11,681 bases of DNA from contig DKQD01000025.1 in the NCBI GenBank assembly GCA_002474345.1, positions 3,800 to 15,480 of the forward strand, read 5' to 3'. The position numbers and the translations under genes are program-made. Source of the stretch: Bacteriovoracaceae bacterium UBA7317. GTDB lineage: Bacteria > Bdellovibrionota > Bacteriovoracia > Bacteriovoracales > Bacteriovoracaceae. Below the pieces are notes generated by a model that saw nothing but the letters and a program-made list of their open reading frames with translations, searched no databases and had not been told where the DNA came from. Below, piece by piece: positions 1-6,936 of the stretch (positions are counted from its first letter, which is position 1; each line of letters starts with the position of its first letter).

Positions 1-96
1 TCCGTTGAGGGTTTTAGCGTTTATGAGGCTGTAAAGTTTGAGAATTTGATTATAGAAAAAAATGCTTTGGAAAAATTATCCAAGCGTCTAGGTTAA
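1..96 (+). CDS. rplD: 50S ribosomal protein L4, C-terminal end (partial)
   Basis: Reading from base 1 in frame gives 31 residues and a TAA stop at 94-96. The tail contains SVYEAVKFENLIIEK and ends in KLSKRLG, which matches the usual end of L4 (a VYDIL.Y..L.....ALE.LE pattern). L4 is an early assembly protein whose loop lines the peptide exit tunnel; that loop lies outside the window. The position directly before rplW is the canonical S10-operon order. The start and most of the gene are cut off by the window edge, so nothing can be said about L4 autoregulation of the operon. The Shine-Dalgarno of rplW overlaps this stop codon. Confidence 0.85.
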   Translation, partial: SVEGFSVYEAVKFENLIIEKNALEKLSKRLG

Positions 97-106
97 GGAA
101 AGAGCA

Positions 107-397
107 ATGGCACATATTGAGCAAATAATTGAAAAACCATTAATCACAGAGAAAGCTTCTTTAATAAGTGAAAAGCAAAACAGATATGGTTTTAAGGTAG
201 CTTTAAAGGCGAATAAAAACCAAATTAAACAAGCTGTAGAAAGTCTTTATGATGTTAAAGTTTTGAATGTAAAGACTAGTGTTTTACCAGGTAAAGTTAA
301 GAGAGTTGGAAAAGGTACCAAGAAAACTTCTAGTTTTAAAAAGGCTTTTGTTCAGGTTGAAGAAGGTCAAAAAATTGAATTTTTCAAAGGTGTTTAA
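107..397 (+). CDS. rplW: 50S ribosomal protein L23
   Basis: A 96-residue protein of typical L23 length. L23 binds 23S rRNA domain III at the tunnel exit and is the docking site for trigger factor and signal recognition particle. The N-terminal KPLITEKAS (about residues 11-19) is the family signature, followed by YGFKVALKANKNQIKQAVE and the VKVLNVKT strand. The basic loop at about residues 62-78 (GKVKRVGKGTKKTSSFKKA) corresponds to the rRNA-binding loop, and the end IEFFKGV is typical. The start is supported by AAGGA at 95-99, eight bases upstream and overlapping the rplD stop, which suggests coupled translation. No anomalies seen. Confidence 0.97.
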   Translation: MAHIEQIIEKPLITEKASLISEKQNRYGFKVALKANKNQIKQAVESLYDVKVLNVKTSVLPGKVKRVGKGTKKTSSFKKAFVQVEEGQKIEFFKGV

Positions 398-435
398 TTC
401 AAATTTAAGTTAACTAAAAAAATATTGAGGAAAAA

Positions 436-1260
436 ATGGGAATTAAAAAGTATAAGCCAACGACACCCTCTTTGAGAAATATGGCTACATTAGATGGGAA
501 AGAGTTGACCAAAGATGCTAAGCCTCTAAAAAATATGCTGCAGCCTAAAAAGTCTAGAGCTGGAAGAAATGCTGAAGGGCGGATAACCGTTAGAAGAAGA
601 GGCGGTGGTGTTAAAAAGAGATATAGACTCGTAGACTTTAAGAGAAGTAAAACCAATATACCTGCTGTGGTTCAGGCAATTGTTTACGATCCTAATAGGA
701 GCTGTAACCTTGCTCAAGTCGCTTATGCTGACGGAGAAAAGAATTATATTTTGGCTCCATTAGGGCTTAATGTTGGTGATAAAATAATATCCTCTGAAAA
801 AGCAGATATTAAAGTTGGAAACTCAAAGCAGTTAAAGGATATTCCTGTTGGGAGTCTCGTCCATAATGTTGAAATCTATCCAGGAGCAGGAGGGCAGTTG
901 GCCAGGTCTGCTGGGGCTTATGTTCAGATTATGGCGAAAGAAGGAGATTCCGTCCTTTTAAGAATGCCTTCTGGTGAATTAAGAAAAGTTAAGATCCTGT
1001 GTAGAGCGACTATTGGCCAGGTAGGTAATATAGATCACGAAAAGGTTGTCTTGGGAAAGGCAGGTAAATCGAGATTACTTGGAAGGCGTCCAAAAGTTAG
1101 AGGTGTTGTAATGAACCCAGTAGACCACCCACATGGTGGTGGTGAAGGTAGGACATCAGGGGGTAGACACCCTGTGACTCCTTGGGGGATGCCAACAAAA
1201 GGTTATAAAACTAGAAAAAATAAGAGAACTAGTAAGTTTATAGTAAAACGTAGAAAGTGA
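436..1260 (+). CDS. rplB: 50S ribosomal protein L2
   Basis: A 274-residue protein of standard L2 length. L2 is a primary 23S rRNA binder required for subunit association and peptidyl-transferase activity. It opens with the classic [12 protein letters not shown]. An OB-like RNA-binding domain spans about residues 45-125 ([29 protein letters not shown]), followed by an SH3-like domain (about 130-200, with GGQLARSAG and [10 protein letters not shown]). The C-terminal signature [13 protein letters not shown] lies at 227-239, including the conserved histidines H231 and H233, and the end is very basic. GAGG at 426-429 supports the start. The segment after GEGR reads [12 protein letters not shown], a normal family variant. 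Confidence 0.98.
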   Translation: MGIKKYKPTTPSLRNMATLDGKELTKDAKPLKNMLQPKKSRAGRNAEGRITVRRRGGGVKKRYRLVDFKRSKTNIPAVVQAIVYDPNRSCNLAQVAYADGEKNYILAPLGLNVGDKIISSEKADIKVGNSKQLKDIPVGSLVHNVEIYPGAGGQLARSAGAYVQIMAKEGDSVLLRMPSGELRKVKILCRATIGQVGNIDHEKVVLGKAGKSRLLGRRPKVRGVVMNPVDHPHGGGEGRTSGGRHPVTPWGMPTKGYKTRKNKRTSKFIVKRRK

Positions 1261-1279
1261 TAATATTTTGGAGATATAA

Positions 1280-1561
1280 ATGTCTAGATCATTAAAAAAG
1301 GGTCCTTTTGTAGATGACCATCTTTTGAAAAAAGCTTTAATGCTTAAAGAAGACCCGGGTAAAGGGAATAAGGTAATCAAGACTTGGTCAAGAAGATCTA
1401 CTATAATTCCTGAGTTTATAGGACTAACCTTTGCCGTGCACAACGGAAAGAAGTTCGTTCCCGTTTACGTTACGGATAATATGATTGGTATGAAGCTTGG
1501 GGAGTTCGCTCTTACAAGAACATTCTATGGTCATGGTGCTGATAAAAAATCGAAAAAATAG
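1280..1561 (+). CDS. rpsS: 30S ribosomal protein S19
   Basis: A 93-residue S19, which binds 16S rRNA in the head and pairs with S13 near the A-site tRNA and the B1a bridge. It shows [17 protein letters not shown] at the start, KTWSRRSTI (34-42) in the centre, and [17 protein letters not shown] towards the end. The usual GEFAPTRTF motif reads GEFALTRTF here, with leucine at position 78 (codon 1511-1513) where proline is nearly invariant. The tail [11 protein letters not shown] is otherwise normal. GGAG at 1270-1273 supports the start. It lies 19 bases after rplB, as in the canonical operon. Confidence 0.97.
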   Translation: MSRSLKKGPFVDDHLLKKALMLKEDPGKGNKVIKTWSRRSTIIPEFIGLTFAVHNGKKFVPVYVTDNMIGMKLGEFALTRTFYGHGADKKSKK

Positions 1562-1588
1562 GTTTTTTTTAATTTTGCGAGGAAAAAA

Positions 1589-1924
1589 ATGACAATTAAA
1601 GTTAAGGCAAGCCGAGTGGGAATATCGCCAAGTAAAGTGAGAGGTGTTATTAACTTGGTAAGAAATAAGAAGGCTTCAGAAGCCCTGAAGATCCTTCGGT
1701 TTTGTGAGAAAAAAGAAATCTCAATCATGCTTACAAAACTTATTAACAGTGGTTTAGCGATTGCTTCTGAAGGTGAGAAATACGATCTAGATAACCTTGT
1801 CGTTCACAGTATCTTCGCCGATGGTGGTCCTACATTAAAAAGGATTCAACCAAGGGCTCAAGGTAGGGCTTTTAGGGTTAGAAAGAGGACAAGTCATATT
1901 ACTGTTGAATTGAAAGAAGGATAG
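1589..1924 (+). CDS. rplV: 50S ribosomal protein L22
   Basis: A 111-residue protein of typical L22 length. L22 contacts all 23S rRNA domains, and its long beta-hairpin lines the exit tunnel near the macrolide site. The N-terminal half has the SPSKVRGVINLVRNKKASEA pattern (residues 14-33). The hairpin region GGPTLKRIQPRAQGRA and the C-terminal VRKRTSHITVEL are diagnostic. The hairpin looks full length, with no deletion of the kind associated with macrolide resistance. GCGAGG at 1577-1582 supports the ATG. The gap after rpsS holds a run of eight T but no convincing terminator stem. Confidence 0.97.
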   Translation: MTIKVKASRVGISPSKVRGVINLVRNKKASEALKILRFCEKKEISIMLTKLINSGLAIASEGEKYDLDNLVVHSIFADGGPTLKRIQPRAQGRAFRVRKRTSHITVELKEG

Positions 1925-1934
1925 GAAGGGAAAG

Positions 1935-2561
1935 ATGGGACAAAAAGTTAATCCGTTTGGTTTTAGACTAGGTTATATAAAAAAGTGGCATTCGTCTTGG
2001 TACTCAAAGGATAAGTACCCTGAAACACTTCATGAAGATTTATCTATAAGAAAGTATATAGAAAAAAACATGAAAAACTCTTCAGTATCAAAAACTGAAA
2101 TATCTAGAACTTCTGACCAAACTAAGGTCACTGTCTATACCGCTAAGCCTGGTGTTGCTATCGGTAAGAAAGGGGCAGGAATTGAAAAGATTAGAAAAGA
2201 CCTATCTAAAATGATAAAGGGCAACCTAATTTTCAATATCTCAGAAGTAAAAAGACCAGACTCTGATGCTAAATTGATAGCAGAAAATATAGCTCAACAA
2301 CTTGAAAAAAGAGTTGCATTTAGAAGGGCAATGAAGAAAGTTATGCAGTCTGCTTTTAGGGCAGGTGTTAAAGGAATAAAAGTACGTACAGCAGGCCGAT
2401 TAGGTGGTGCTGAAATGGCAAGGTCAGAAGGTTATTCTGAGAGAAAAGTACCTTTGCATACACTCAGGGCAGATATTGATTATAACACTGCAGAAGCTCA
2501 GACCACTTACGGGATAATTGGTGTTAAGGTTTGGGTATACAAAGGTGAAGTTTACAAATAA
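1935..2561 (+). CDS. rpsC: 30S ribosomal protein S3
   Basis: A 208-residue S3, which forms the mRNA entry channel of the 30S head with S4 and S5. The start MGQKVNPFGFRLG is diagnostic. The type II KH domain has its GxxG loop as GKKG at 77-80. FRRAMK (129-134) holds the basic residues known in Escherichia coli S3 for mRNA unwinding. GRLGGAEMARSE (154-165) and VWVYKGE near the end complete the family pattern. It is about 25 residues shorter than the E. coli protein because it lacks the variable C-terminal tail, as in many bacteria. It starts 10 bases after rplV, with a GAAGGG-type ribosome binding site. Confidence 0.98.
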   Translation: MGQKVNPFGFRLGYIKKWHSSWYSKDKYPETLHEDLSIRKYIEKNMKNSSVSKTEISRTSDQTKVTVYTAKPGVAIGKKGAGIEKIRKDLSKMIKGNLIFNISEVKRPDSDAKLIAENIAQQLEKRVAFRRAMKKVMQSAFRAGVKGIKVRTAGRLGGAEMARSEGYSERKVPLHTLRADIDYNTAEAQTTYGIIGVKVWVYKGEVYK

Positions 2562-2588
2562 AAAGATTTTATTTAAAGGAAGATAGAG

Positions 2589-2999
2589 ATGCTAAGCCCA
2601 AAAAAGGTTAAACATAGAAAACAGATGAAAGGCAAGATGAGAGGAAAGTCTCTCAGAGGGGATAAAATTCAATTTGGTGAATTTGCCTTGCAAGCTACTT
2701 CTTGTGGTTATATCTCAAATAGGCAGATAGAGTCCGCAAGGATTGCTATTAACAGGAAAGCTAAAAGAGGTGGTCGGGTATGGATCAAAATATTCCCCGA
2801 TAAAACCCTAACAAAAAAGCCTGCTGAAGTGAGAATGGGGAAGGGTAAAGGTTCACCAGAGTCATGGGTAGCTGTTGTTCGTCCTGGTAGAGTCCTCTTC
2901 GAAATAGGTGGATTAGATGAAGAGATTTGCCTAGCTGCTTTAAGGCTTGCTAAGTACAAATTGCCTGTAAAGACAAAAGTTATTAGGAAAGAAGTTTAA
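2589..2999 (+). CDS. rplP: 50S ribosomal protein L16
   Basis: A 136-residue L16, which contacts A-site and P-site tRNA elbows and is a late assembly protein near the 5S rRNA. The N-terminal [15 protein letters not shown] is typical (family form MLQPKRTKYRK), followed by GKSLRG and FGEFALQA. The conserved VRMGKGKG (residues 81-88) follows KPAEVR; its arginine corresponds to the residue hydroxylated by YcfD-type oxygenases in some bacteria. [14 protein letters not shown] and [15 protein letters not shown] complete the fold. AAGGAAG upstream supports the start. Length and signatures are normal. Confidence 0.98.
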   Translation: MLSPKKVKHRKQMKGKMRGKSLRGDKIQFGEFALQATSCGYISNRQIESARIAINRKAKRGGRVWIKIFPDKTLTKKPAEVRMGKGKGSPESWVAVVRPGRVLFEIGGLDEEICLAALRLAKYKLPVKTKVIRKEV

Positions 3000-3022
3000 T
3001 TTAAAGATTGTGAGGAATCCAG

Positions 3023-3220
3023 ATGATTCTAAAAATTGAAGACATTAGAAGTTGGGATATAAACACCATTAAGACAAAAATTAGTGAGCAGAGATCCGAA
3101 TTATTTAAGGTAAAAATGCAGAGGTACTCAACTGGCGTCGAAAAACCACATTTAATTAACGTGGTTAAAGCTAATATTGCTAAGTGTAGCACTGTGTTGA
3201 ATGAAAAGAGAGAGAGATAG
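3023..3220 (+). CDS. rpmC: 50S ribosomal protein L29
   Basis: A 65-residue, two-helix protein matching the size of L29, which sits beside L23 at the tunnel exit. The sequence is divergent but keeps the family pattern. There is an N-terminal helix ([29 protein letters not shown]), then [27 protein letters not shown], equivalent to the usual TGQLENPHRIREVRRDIARIKTVL. The charged first helix lacks the common KASELREL opening. The gene lies between rplP and rpsQ, its canonical place, and stops two bases before rpsQ, suggesting translational coupling. GAGG at 3012-3015 supports the start. Confidence 0.93.
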   Translation: MILKIEDIRSWDINTIKTKISEQRSELFKVKMQRYSTGVEKPHLINVVKANIAKCSTVLNEKRER

Positions 3221-3222
3221 AA

Positions 3223-3474
3223 ATGGCAAGCCAAAATAGAAATTTTAAAAGAAAGTTAGAAGGTGTTGTAACTAGAAAGAAAATGGATAAGACGGTAACT
3301 GTCTCTGTTGTGAGAAAGTTCAAACATTCTAAGTACAGAAAGTTCGTCCATGAATCTAATAAGTACCATGCCCACGACCAAAATAATACGGCTAAAGAGG
3401 GTGATAGAGTTCTTATTATTGAATCTAGGCCATTCTCTAAAACTAAGAAGTGGGAATTAGTTAAAGTTTTTTAG
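3223..3474 (+). CDS. rpsQ: 30S ribosomal protein S17
   Basis: An 83-residue OB-fold protein, S17, a primary binder of the 16S rRNA 5' domain. Diagnostic segments are [19 protein letters not shown] (residues 11-29), the HSKYRKFV stretch with KYHAHD (usual form KYKAHDE), and [18 protein letters not shown] (usual form GDVVEIRECRPLSKTKSW). The start is two bases after rpmC, and its ribosome binding site is the purine-rich GAGAGAG at the end of that gene. This is the last gene of the classical S10 operon. Its stop codon overlaps a small hairpin at 3474-3488. Confidence 0.97.
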   Translation: MASQNRNFKRKLEGVVTRKKMDKTVTVSVVRKFKHSKYRKFVHESNKYHAHDQNNTAKEGDRVLIIESRPFSKTKKWELVKVF

Positions 3475-3488
3475 ACTTTTTTAAAGTC
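3474..3488 (+). promoter_or_regulatory. Short perfect hairpin between rpsQ and rplN
   Basis: GACTTT at 3474-3479 and AAAGTC at 3483-3488 are perfect inverted repeats around a three-T loop. The stem begins on the last base of the rpsQ stop codon and ends directly against the rplN ribosome binding site (AGGAG at 3489-3493). There is no following U-run, so it is not a standard terminator. An RNA stem here could influence ribosome binding or processing at the S10/spc boundary. Six mostly A-U pairs are weak and may be chance. Confidence 0.4.
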
Positions 3489-3500
3489 AGGAGTATTTTC

Positions 3501-3869
3501 ATGATACAGATGCAAACAAAGTTGGAAGTTGCTGATAACTCAGGCGCTAAGTTAGTTAAGTGTGTAAAAGTTTTAGGTGGATCTAAAAGAATGACGGCCT
3601 CATTAGGTGACGTCATCGTAGTGGCTGTCCAGCAGGTTTTACCAGGCGGTAAGATTAAGAAGGGTGATGTTAAAAAGGCTGTGATAGTTAGGACAAAATA
3701 CCCTATTAGAAGAGAAGACGGCTCTTATATTCGTTTTGATAAGAATAGTGTTGTAATTTTGGGTAACTCAAATGACCCAGTTGGTACAAGGATTTTTGGA
3801 CCAGTTGCTAGGGAGTTAAGGAACAGGAACTTTACTAAGATTTGTTCATTAGCCCCTGAGGTTTTGTAG
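3501..3869 (+). CDS. rplN: 50S ribosomal protein L14
   Basis: A 122-residue L14, exactly the usual length. It binds 23S rRNA at the subunit interface, contributes to bridges B5/B8 and is the target of the silencing factor Rsf[19 protein letters not shown] is the standard opening. [50 protein letters not shown] and [13 protein letters not shown] follow in the usual order, ending in SLAPEVL. AGGAG at 3489-3493, seven bases upstream, fixes the start. In E. coli this gene begins the separate spc operon; here only 26 bases separate it from rpsQ. Confidence 0.98.
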   Translation: MIQMQTKLEVADNSGAKLVKCVKVLGGSKRMTASLGDVIVVAVQQVLPGGKIKKGDVKKAVIVRTKYPIRREDGSYIRFDKNSVVILGNSNDPVGTRIFGPVARELRNRNFTKICSLAPEVL

Positions 3870-3878
3870 GAAGGTAAT

Positions 3879-4190
3879 ATGCAAAAACTAAAATTAAAAG
3901 ATGATGTTATTGTTTTAACAGGTAAAGACAAGGGTAAAACAGGCTCTGTGATAAGGCTTAGTCTAACTCAAGGTAAAGTTTGGGTTAAGGGACTTAATCT
4001 TGTTAAAAAAACCGTAAAGCCAACTCAGGAAAACCCAAACGGCGGTATTACTGATATGGAAGGTAGCTTGCACATTAGTAACGTAGCTTTACTAAGTCCC
4101 AAAACTAAAAAAGCAACAAGAGTTCGTATTGAAAATAGAGATGGCAAAAAAGTCAGGGTATCTGTTTCGTGCGGTTCGATAATTGAATAA
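3879..4190 (+). CDS. rplX: 50S ribosomal protein L24
   Basis: A 103-residue KOW-domain protein, L24, an assembly initiator binding the 5' end of 23S rRNA and lying near the tunnel exit. The KOW motif spans about residues 7-26 (KDDVIVLTGKDKGKTGSV). It is followed by VKGLNLVKKTVKPTQ, then NPNGGITDMEGSLHISNVAL, which matches the family NPxGGIxxxExxxHxSNVxL pattern. TAGGAAGG just after the rplN stop supports the ATG nine bases later. Length and order are normal. Confidence 0.97.
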   Translation: MQKLKLKDDVIVLTGKDKGKTGSVIRLSLTQGKVWVKGLNLVKKTVKPTQENPNGGITDMEGSLHISNVALLSPKTKKATRVRIENRDGKKVRVSVSCGSIIE

Positions 4191-4205
4191 GGTTAAGGTG
4201 TAAAC

Positions 4206-4757
4206 ATGAGTAGGCTTAAAAATTTATATAATGATAAAGTTAAAGGTGAACTAAAAGAAAAGTTAGGCCACCAAAACGTTAATATGGTTCCAAAGCTAAC
4301 AAAAATTGTTGTTAATTGTGTTACTAAAGACTGTGTTACAAACTCTAAAATTGTTGGAAATATAGCCAATGACATATCTCTAATTACTGGGCAAAAACCA
4401 GTGGTTGCAAAGGCTAAAAAATCAGAGGCAGGCTTTAAGTTAAGGAAAGGTCAATCTTTAGGTGCTTTTGTTACTTTAAGAGGTTCGAGGATGTATGAAT
4501 TCTTGGACAGGCTGATCAATATATCTTTGCCTAGAGTTAGAGACTTTAGAGGCGTTTCTCCTAAAGGTTTTGATGGTAAAGGTAATTATAACTTAGGATT
4601 GAAAGAACAAATTATGTTCCCTGAGATCAACTACGACAAAATCGATAAAGTTAGAGGTCTTGGCGTTTCGATTGTAACAACCGCAAGAAATAATGAAGAA
4701 GGCAGAGAGCTACTTAAATCTCTTGGAATGCCTTTTAAGAATGAAAAAAGTAATTAA
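4206..4757 (+). CDS. rplE: 50S ribosomal protein L5
   Basis: A 183-residue L5, which binds 5S rRNA in the central protuberance and contacts P-site tRNA and S13. Recognition rests on LITGQKPVVAKAKKSEAGFKL (59-79, quoted in part), LRGSRMYEFLDRLINISLPRVRD, RGVSPKGFDGKGNYNLGLKEQ, FPEINYDKID and the end LKSLGMPF. The early segment after KIVVN, where most L5 proteins read MGVGEA, is instead CVTKDCVTNSK (residues 38-48), an unusual cysteine-containing version. The end carries a short extra KNEKSN. Immediately downstream rpsN would be expected but is absent. AAGGTG upstream supports the start. Confidence 0.97.
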   Translation: MSRLKNLYNDKVKGELKEKLGHQNVNMVPKLTKIVVNCVTKDCVTNSKIVGNIANDISLITGQKPVVAKAKKSEAGFKLRKGQSLGAFVTLRGSRMYEFLDRLINISLPRVRDFRGVSPKGFDGKGNYNLGLKEQIMFPEINYDKIDKVRGLGVSIVTTARNNEEGRELLKSLGMPFKNEKSN

Positions 4758-4780
4758 GGTTTAGGTAGGAGAATAGTACT

Positions 4781-5167
4781 ATGATGACCGATCCAGTAGC
4801 TGATATGCTCACCAGAATAAGAAATGCTCTAAGCGCTAGTCACGATAGAGTAGAATTTCCAGCAAGTAAATTAAAGGCTGGTATATGCAAAGTTTTAAAA
4901 GAAGAAGGTTATATCAAGTCTTTTAAAATAATTGCAAAATCTCAAAGTGATGTGAAAATAAGAGTCCTTTTTAAAGATAAGAAGTCTATTGTAGGTCTAC
5001 AGAGATTTTCTAAACCAGGTCTGAGACAGTATAGGGGTTACGAAGACTTCCCTAGAGTCCTTAGTGGTTTAGGTGTGTCTATTTTGTCTACTTCCAAGGG
5101 TATACTTTCCTCCAAAGCTGCAAAGAAAGCAAAGGTTGGTGGGGAAATCCTTTGTAATGTTTGGTAG
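4781..5167 (+). CDS. rpsH: 30S ribosomal protein S8
   Basis: A 128-residue S8, a primary binder of 16S rRNA helix 21 in the platform and, in E. coli, the translational repressor of the spc operon. The start DPVADMLTRIRNA and the C-terminal STSKGIL, KVGGEILCNVW are diagnostic. Two in-frame ATG codons stand at 4781 and 4784. AGGAG at 4767-4771 gives spacings of 9 and 12 bases, so the first is preferred. It follows rplE after 23 bases, with no rpsN between. Whether an S8-binding element exists in the mRNA here could not be judged by eye. Confidence 0.97.
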   Translation: MMTDPVADMLTRIRNALSASHDRVEFPASKLKAGICKVLKEEGYIKSFKIIAKSQSDVKIRVLFKDKKSIVGLQRFSKPGLRQYRGYEDFPRVLSGLGVSILSTSKGILSSKAAKKAKVGGEILCNVW

Positions 5168-5176
5168 GAGAATAAA

Positions 5177-5713
5177 ATGTCAAGAATAGGTAAGCAACCA
5201 ATTGCGGTAGCAGATAAAGTAGAAGTAGTTATAAACGGTTCCGATGTCAAAGTTAAAGGCCCAAAGGGTGAACTGACTTATAATTTCACTGACTATGTAA
5301 ACATAACTAAAGAAGATAATTCTATTGTTGTAACACCTAAGGATGATTCTAATACATCTAGGGCTATGTGGGGCACCACTAGAACCGTGTTAAACAATAT
5401 GGTCGTAGGAGTTGTCTCAGGATTTACAAAGTCTCTTGAGTATACTGGTGTCGGTTATAAGGCGAGTGTAAAAGGGGATTCCTTAGAACTTAACCTTGGT
5501 TATTCACACCCAATCCATTATAAATTGCCTAAAGGGATTTCAGCCAAGGTAGAAAAAAATGTTATTCATATCAGCGGTTGTAATAAAGAAATCGTAGGCC
5601 AAGTAGCTGCAAAAATAAGGTCCATGAGACCTCCTGAGCCTTATAAGGGTAAAGGAATTAAGTACACCACAGAAACTATTATCAGAAAAGCTGGTAAAAC
5701 TGGTGGTAAATAA
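5177..5713 (+). CDS. rplF: 50S ribosomal protein L6
   Basis: A 178-residue L6 of typical length, made of two duplicated alpha/beta domains and located near the sarcin-ricin loop and L7/L12 stalk base. MSRIGKQPI and VKVKGPKGEL mark the first domain. LEYTGVGYKA and LNLGYSHPI open the second (about residue 90 on). The C-terminal RSMRPPEPYKGKGIKY (150-165) is the family signature. The ribosome binding site GGTAGGAG overlaps the rpsH stop codon, indicating coupling. No anomalies seen. Confidence 0.98.
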   Translation: MSRIGKQPIAVADKVEVVINGSDVKVKGPKGELTYNFTDYVNITKEDNSIVVTPKDDSNTSRAMWGTTRTVLNNMVVGVVSGFTKSLEYTGVGYKASVKGDSLELNLGYSHPIHYKLPKGISAKVEKNVIHISGCNKEIVGQVAAKIRSMRPPEPYKGKGIKYTTETIIRKAGKTGGK

Positions 5714-5743
5714 GGCTTTTTAACAATTTAAGGAAAAATAAAA

Positions 5744-6121
5744 ATGAGGAAGCAACAAGGTAAAATTAAAAACCCTAAGCTAGCGAACAAATACCGAAGA
5801 AGACTGAGTTTACGTAATAAAATCTCAGGAACAAGTGATCGCCCTAGGATTATGACTAGTAAAACATCGAAACATTTACGTGTAATTGTTGTAGATGATT
5901 CAACTCACAAAGTTTTGTTTAGTGTGCAGACATTTGGCAAAAGTTCTGACGGAGAGATTAAGAAAAACCTTGAAGGCGCTAAAAAAATTGGTGGAATTGT
6001 CGCAGGCAAGCTTAAAGATCAAAATATCGAAAAAGCTGTTTATGATAGGAATGGTTGTAAATTTAACGGTTTAGTTGCTGCAGTAGCTAATTCCATAAGA
6101 GAGAGCGGTATTCAAATTTAA
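5744..6121 (+). CDS. rplR: 50S ribosomal protein L18
   Basis: A 125-residue L18, a 5S rRNA-binding protein of the central protuberance that acts with L5. The basic N-terminal part has YRRRLSLRNKISGTSDRPR, matching the family RR..R.K..GT..RPRL pattern. It is followed by SKHLRVIVVDDSTHKVL. The C-terminal EKAVYDRNGCKFNGLVAAVANSIRESGIQ resembles the usual [26 protein letters not shown]. Position between rplF and rpsE is canonical. AAGGA upstream supports the ATG. The N-terminal tail is rich in lysine, as is common for 5S-binding proteins. Confidence 0.97.
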   Translation: MRKQQGKIKNPKLANKYRRRLSLRNKISGTSDRPRIMTSKTSKHLRVIVVDDSTHKVLFSVQTFGKSSDGEIKKNLEGAKKIGGIVAGKLKDQNIEKAVYDRNGCKFNGLVAAVANSIRESGIQI

Positions 6122-6132
6122 CTTGTTCTAGA

Positions 6133-6137
6133 TGGAG
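6133..6137 (+). promoter_or_regulatory. Ribosome binding site that decides the rpsE start
   Basis: TGGAG stands six bases before the ATG at 6144. The in-frame ATG at 6132 overlaps this element, lies only 11 bases after the rplR stop and has no purine-rich sequence in front of it. The downstream ATG is therefore the better start. Confidence 0.7.
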
Positions 6138-6143
6138 ACAAAA

Positions 6144-6713
6144 ATGGAAAACGTGGTTAAAGATAACAGCGAAAAAGTGGAAGATAAAAAGAATAAAAGA
6201 AATGCTCCCGCTAAAAGAAAAGCTACAACAAAACCTGAGCTTGAAGAAAGGGTTGTTGCTGTAAATCGAGTAGCTAAAGTTGTTAAAGGTGGTAGAAGAT
6301 TTTCTTTTAGTGCTTTAATTATTGTTGGCGATAAAAAAGGAAGAGTTGGCTTTGGTTTAGGAAAAGCTAAGGAAGTTCCAGAAGCGATAAGAAAGGGGAC
6401 TCAGGCAGCAGAAAAAAATCTATTTAATATTCCAATAGACGCTGGAACAATTCCACACACAGTACTAGGTTGCTTTGATGCTGGAAAAATCCTTTTTAAA
6501 CCAGCAGCAGAAGGTACTGGGGTAAAGGCAGCCGGTGCTTGTAGAAGTATTTTGGAACTCGCTGGAGTAAGGAACGTATTAACTAAATCACTACGTGGTA
6601 ATAACCCACATAATGTAGTTAAGGCTACTTTCGACGCATTAAAGCAGCTTAGATCTGTTGAGGAAGTTGCTAAAGCTAGAGATATAGATGTAAAAGGTAC
6701 CCGTATTAAATAA
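6144..6713 (+). CDS. rpsE: 30S ribosomal protein S5
   Basis: A 189-residue S5 from the preferred ATG; an upstream in-frame ATG at 6132 would add METK but has no ribosome binding site. S5 sits at the mRNA entry and in the central pseudoknot region, with roles in fidelity. After a 34-residue lysine- and glutamate-rich extension comes the dsRNA-binding domain ([18 protein letters not shown], 38-55; [20 protein letters not shown], 62-81). The C-terminal domain follows with [19 protein letters not shown] (124-142) and the conserved [14 protein letters not shown]. The N-terminal extension is roughly 20 residues longer than in E. coli and looks disordered. Confidence 0.96.
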   Translation: MENVVKDNSEKVEDKKNKRNAPAKRKATTKPELEERVVAVNRVAKVVKGGRRFSFSALIIVGDKKGRVGFGLGKAKEVPEAIRKGTQAAEKNLFNIPIDAGTIPHTVLGCFDAGKILFKPAAEGTGVKAAGACRSILELAGVRNVLTKSLRGNNPHNVVKATFDALKQLRSVEEVAKARDIDVKGTRIK

Positions 6714-6731
6714 GAAAGCTTAGAGGAAATT

Positions 6732-6917
6732 ATGGCGCATTCAGATACTATAACTGTAAAGTTAAAAAAGAGCATGATTGGTAAAACCGATAAACAAAAG
6801 TCTACTGTTAGAGGTTTAGGATTAAAGGGTGTCGGTAGTGAAAAACAACTTGAAAATACTCCTTCAGTTAGGGGAATGATTAAGAAAGTAATTAATTTTC
6901 TTGAAATTAAAGAATAG
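6732..6917 (+). CDS. rpmD: 50S ribosomal protein L30
   Basis: A 61-residue protein matching bacterial L30 in length and form. ITVKLKKSMIGKTDKQKSTV fits the family V.L.KS.IG....Q..T. pattern. RGLGLKGVGSEKQLENTPSVRGMI matches the RGLGL......V...DTP.VRGMI core, and the end is VINFLEIKE. L30 binds 23S rRNA on the large-subunit back and is absent from some bacterial groups, so its presence between rpsE and rplO is mildly informative. AGAGG upstream supports the start. Confidence 0.96.
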   Translation: MAHSDTITVKLKKSMIGKTDKQKSTVRGLGLKGVGSEKQLENTPSVRGMIKKVINFLEIKE

Positions 6918-6936
6918 TCTTGTTGGTAGGTGATAT

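Noticed and set aside
1156..1443. 95-codon minus-strand frame opposite rplB and rpsS
   Set aside because: Antisense to two conserved genes and no family resemblance; a shadow frame.
1553..1570. A-run followed by a T-run at the end of rpsS, looking like a terminator
   Set aside because: The only stem is A-U pairs with no G-C core, and rplV follows with a good ribosome binding site in the same operon.
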